Shown piece by piece: positions 61,695 through 64,000 of a stretch of 64,000 nt of DNA. The translations under genes were made by a program, and so were the position numbers. The notes under the pieces were generated by a model. The model was not told the DNA's origin and made no database searches. It saw only the letters and a list, made by a program, of their open reading frames with translations. The first letter of the stretch is position 1. Every line of letters starts with the position of its first letter. The stretch is from positions 1 through 64,000 of the forward strand of contig JAXMCM010000024.1 of the NCBI GenBank assembly GCA_046349355.1, in the 5' to 3' direction. The DNA is from CALKJU01 sp046349355. GTDB taxonomy: Bacteria; Pseudomonadota; Alphaproteobacteria; Geminicoccales; Geminicoccaceae.

Positions 61695-63035
61695 ATGTAC
61701 CCGGCAATGAGACGGACGCGCGGCCTGCTTGCGGTGGCGCTGCTGATCATGGCGTCGGTCGGCGCTCCGGTTCCAGCCGGGGCGACGAGCTACTTCGTCA
61801 ACAAGGCGGTGGCGAGCTCCGGCGATGGCCGGAGCTGGGCCACGGCCTGGAAAAGCTTCGCCAAGATCCGCTGGGACCGGATCGTGGCCGGGGATACCCT
61901 CTACATCTCCGGAGGCAGCGGTGGCCGCACCTACTACGAAACCCTCATGGTCGGGGCAAGCGGAGCGGCCGGCCGGCCGATCACCATCCGGCCGGGCCTG
62001 AGCAGCGGCCACAACGGACCGGTCACCATCGACGGCCAGAACGTCCGCGCCTCGGGTGTGTCGCTGAGCGGCCGCAACCACGTCGTCATCACCGGGCTGC
62101 GCATCCGCAACCATGCGAACGCGGGGATTGGCGTGAAGTACGCCTCGGCGGGTGTCCGCATCGAGCACAATGCCATCGATTCCGGCGATCCCGGCGGCGG
62201 CAATGCCCGGGGTGTCGACGTCCGCGGTTGCGTCGGCACCCTTCCGGTCGTCGTCCACGGCAACAGCTTCTCGACCCCGACCAGCTCCAGGGCACGCACC
62301 GACGCGTTCTGGTCGTCGGACAACGACGGCGTCGTCTTCGAGAACAACACCGCGGTCATGCGCAACGCCGACACAACAGGACATAGCGACGGCATCCACT
62401 CCTACCTCGACTACAGCATCACCATCCGCGGCAACTGGTTCGAGCAGCGCAACAATGCCGCCACCGACAACCATGGCATGTGGCTGTCCGACACCCGCAA
62501 CGGCGGCATCCTCAAGGTCTACAACAACGTGGTCCTGGTGCCGAACCTGACCGCCGACAGCGCGATCACGCACTGGGCCGAGCCCAGCTGGAACGAGAAC
62601 GGAACGGCGCGCTTCTGGAACAACACCGTCATCGGCGGCAAGCGCGGCTTCAACCTCTACAAGTCGCCGAACGCCCAGGCCTGGAACAACATCGTCTGGC
62701 CGGCCGCCGGCGGCAGCGCCTTCTTCATCTACGACGGGGTGATTCCGGGGGCCAACATCGATCACAACCTGATCTGGGCGCCTGACGCGACGATCGCCTA
62801 TGTGGGCGACACGCAACTGACCTGGAGCGGATGGCGCTCTCGCGGCTACGACGGCAGCGGCATCAACGACAATCCGGATTTCGTCGGCCTCGCCGCGGGG
62901 AACCTCGCCCTGCAGGCGGCTAGCCCGGCGATCGACAGCGGCGCCAGCCTGCCCGACGTCAGGACGGACCTGGCGGGGACGCCGCGGCCGCAAGGGCAAG
63001 CCCCCGACATCGGGGCCTACGAGCGGGTGCCGTAG
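61695..63035 (+). CDS. Secreted right-handed beta-helix protein 1
   Basis: 446 residues from ATG 61695; GGAAG lies about 7 bases upstream (ATG 61707 is an alternative). A signal peptide (LLAVALLIMASVGAPVPAGA) is followed by SYFVNKAVASSGDGRSWATA and a series of parallel beta-helix repeats with many Asn ladders (HNAIDSG, NNTAVM, NNVVLV, NNTVIGG, NNIVW). It ends SPAIDSG ... DIGAYE, the pattern of surface or secreted polysaccharide-binding or lyase-like proteins. Its N-terminal third closely matches the second copy at 63411. Confidence 0.88.
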   Translation: MYPAMRRTRGLLAVALLIMASVGAPVPAGATSYFVNKAVASSGDGRSWATAWKSFAKIRWDRIVAGDTLYISGGSGGRTYYETLMVGASGAAGRPITIRPGLSSGHNGPVTIDGQNVRASGVSLSGRNHVVITGLRIRNHANAGIGVKYASAGVRIEHNAIDSGDPGGGNARGVDVRGCVGTLPVVVHGNSFSTPTSSRARTDAFWSSDNDGVVFENNTAVMRNADTTGHSDGIHSYLDYSITIRGNWFEQRNNAATDNHGMWLSDTRNGGILKVYNNVVLVPNLTADSAITHWAEPSWNENGTARFWNNTVIGGKRGFNLYKSPNAQAWNNIVWPAAGGSAFFIYDGVIPGANIDHNLIWAPDATIAYVGDTQLTWSGWRSRGYDGSGINDNPDFVGLAAGNLALQAASPAIDSGASLPDVRTDLAGTPRPQGQAPDIGAYERVP

Positions 63036-63109
63036 CGCCTGACCTGCCACCTCCAGTCGGTTGCGCAGCCTCCTCGAGCGGCAGGCCGCGCCCCTCGCGG
63101 CAGTATGCA

Positions 63110-63130
63110 GGCAATAGTCGAACTATTGCC
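63110..63130. promoter_or_regulatory. Inverted repeat between the beta-helix genes
   Basis: GGCAATAGT-CGA-ACTATTGCC, perfect 9-bp arms and a 3-base loop. May act as a weak terminator for the upstream gene or as an operator for the downstream copy. Confidence 0.5.
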
Positions 63131-63142
63131 TAAAATTTTAGG
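63129..63142. promoter_or_regulatory. Perfect 14-bp AT-rich palindrome
   Basis: CCTAAAATTTTAGG shares its first two bases with the preceding inverted repeat. A symmetric dimeric-regulator site is plausible; no matching regulator is seen. Confidence 0.4.
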
Positions 63143-63410
63143 TAAATCTCTTCGGAATTTCTATCGGCTGATCTTGTTGATTTGCAGCATTTGAGCAAGC
63201 AGGGCCCTTTATATTAGAGCATAACTGGTTGATTAGCGTCCTTGCTGCAGTCATACCGAGAGATGACCGGTCACTCAGCGCGGGAGAGGCACGCGGGGGG
63301 AACGTGGCCGGTCACCCCGACGGCGAAGCGGAGCGAGCGCGCGTCACGGCCGGGGTCTCGCTGGAGCGCAATGACGCAACCGAGCCTCGAGAATGGGGAG
63401 CCGCCCGGCC

Positions 63411-64000
63411 ATGCAACGGAAATCGACGCTCTTGCACGTGCTGCTCGGCGCGCTCGTCCTGCTCGCAGCCCTCGTGGTGCCGCCCTCTCCGTCGCAGGCT
63501 GCCAGCTTCTTTGTCGACAGGAGCGTCGCCACGTCGGGCGATGGCCGATCCTGGGCGACGGCCTGGAAGAGCTTCGCCAAGGTCCGGTGGAGCAGCATCC
63601 GGCCCGGCGACACGCTCTACGTCTCGGGCGGAGCGTCCGGCAAGACGTACACCGAGTCCCTCACCGTCGGCGCCAGCGGCTCGGCCGGCTCGCCGATCAC
63701 GATCCGGCCGGGGCTGAGTGCCGGGCACAGCGGGCCGGTCATCATCGACGGCCAGAACCTCCGCGATACCGGGATCTTCCTGAGCAGCCGAAACCATGTC
63801 CTGGTGACCGGCTTCGACCTCCGCAACCATCCGGGTGCCGGCATCGGCGTAAAGTACGCGACGGCCGGCGTGCGGATCGAGAACAACAAGATCTATTCCG
63901 GCGATCCCGGCGACAGCAATGCGCGCGGCATCGACGTCCGCAACTGTGTCGGGACCGACGCGGTGATCGTCCGCAGCAACGCCTTCACCACACCGCCGGA
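63411..64000 (+). CDS. Secreted beta-helix protein 2, 3'-truncated by the window edge
   Basis: Frame open from ATG 63411 to the end, giving 196 residues of an incomplete protein. Signal peptide (LLHVLLGALVLLAALVVP ... QA), then SFFVDRSVATSGDGRSWATA and parallel segments nearly matching the first copy: TAWKSFAK, GDTLY, PITIRPGLS, GIGVKYA, ARGIDVRNCVG. It is a tandem paralogue, roughly two-thirds identical by eye over this span. GGGGAG lies about 11 bases upstream. Own promoter likely in the AT-rich core above. Confidence 0.85.
   Translation, partial: MQRKSTLLHVLLGALVLLAALVVPPSPSQAASFFVDRSVATSGDGRSWATAWKSFAKVRWSSIRPGDTLYVSGGASGKTYTESLTVGASGSAGSPITIRPGLSAGHSGPVIIDGQNLRDTGIFLSSRNHVLVTGFDLRNHPGAGIGVKYATAGVRIENNKIYSGDPGDSNARGIDVRNCVGTDAVIVRSNAFTTPP

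Larger units (their letters stand above)
63036..63410. other. 375-bp intergenic region with AT-rich core
   Basis: No gene is supported here. Bases 63105-63235 are strongly AT-rich against the high-GC surroundings and hold two abutting perfect palindromes (63110-63130 and 63129-63142). Possible promoter elements such as TATATT (63210-63215) are present but lack a well-spaced -35. The rest (63240-63410) is GC-rich leader without clear structure. Confidence 0.6.

Noticed and set aside
63177..63200. Second FNR-type box before beta-helix gene 2
   Set aside because: A TTGAT half-site is present, but the paired ATCAA half is missing.
63229..63717. 162-residue frame overlapping the second beta-helix gene
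   Set aside because: Arg/Ser/Ala-rich shadow. The overlapping frame from 63411 encodes a close paralogue of the preceding gene.

Overview
The window is about 64 kb of very GC-rich DNA, dense with genes, with short intergenic gaps and many 1-4 bp stop/start overlaps. Gene content suggests a free-living alphaproteobacterium, most likely of the Rhodospirillales type: CobN-dependent B12 synthesis, a class-II glutamate-cysteine ligase, TRAP and TAXI transporters, a rhizobial-type glycerol-like ABC importer and RTX proteins. This is inferred from gene families; no rRNA or other marker gene is present. I found no tRNA, rRNA, CRISPR array, insertion sequence or prophage.

Region 1 (1-24151) is a large cobalamin locus. 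It holds cobN (cut by the left edge), cobO, cobQ, cobD, cbiX, cobH, cobL, cobI, a cbiG-cobJ fusion, cobM, cobK, cbiD, cobB, cobT, cobS and cobA. The set mixes late-cobalt (CobN) and early-cobalt (CbiX, CbiG, CbiD) signatures. Guests are inserted among them: a sulfotransferase, an OsmC-type thiol protein, an EAL protein with a degenerate GGDEF domain, an MBOAT acyltransferase, an orphan TRAP binding protein, and an unknown protein translationally coupled to cobA. cobG/cobZ, cobP, the amino-propanol arm and the chelatase partners CobS/CobT are not in the window.

Region 2 (24139-30335) carries gshA, a ParA-like ATPase, a GhrA-type reductase, a DUF3750 membrane protein, a four-EF-hand exported protein coupled to a peptidoglycan-binding lipoprotein, and an HD-GYP protein.

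Region 3 (30340-42759) reads mostly leftward. dhaK-dhaL precede an ABC importer with one binding protein, two permeases, two ATPases and a small membrane protein. The two ATPases carry complementary defects: one lost the signature serine and the other the H-loop histidine, which predicts one working ATP site per heterodimer. A Crp/Fnr-family regulator, a stand-alone HisKA_2 kinase, a DJ-1/PfpI protein and a dadA-alr D-alanine pair follow.

Region 4 (42887-53245) has an RTX protein, two Gfo/Idh/MocA dehydrogenases, an EEP-family enzyme, CutC, three TIM-barrel isomerases or epimerases and a FucU-type mutarotase. Together these look like a rare-sugar or inositol-like catabolic locus without its own transporter. 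An FkbM methyltransferase with a long C-terminal extension follows.

Region 5 (53305-64000) has an SRPBCC / PEP-hydrolase-like / Tm-1-like (UPF0261) operon, a divergent TAXI-TRAP transporter with DUF1850, a second RTX protein, a lactonase-like amidohydrolase, and two tandem paralogous secreted beta-helix proteins, the second cut by the right edge. The first beta-helix gene is preceded by a perfect FNR-type box (TTGAT-N4-ATCAA) spaced as in a class II FNR promoter.
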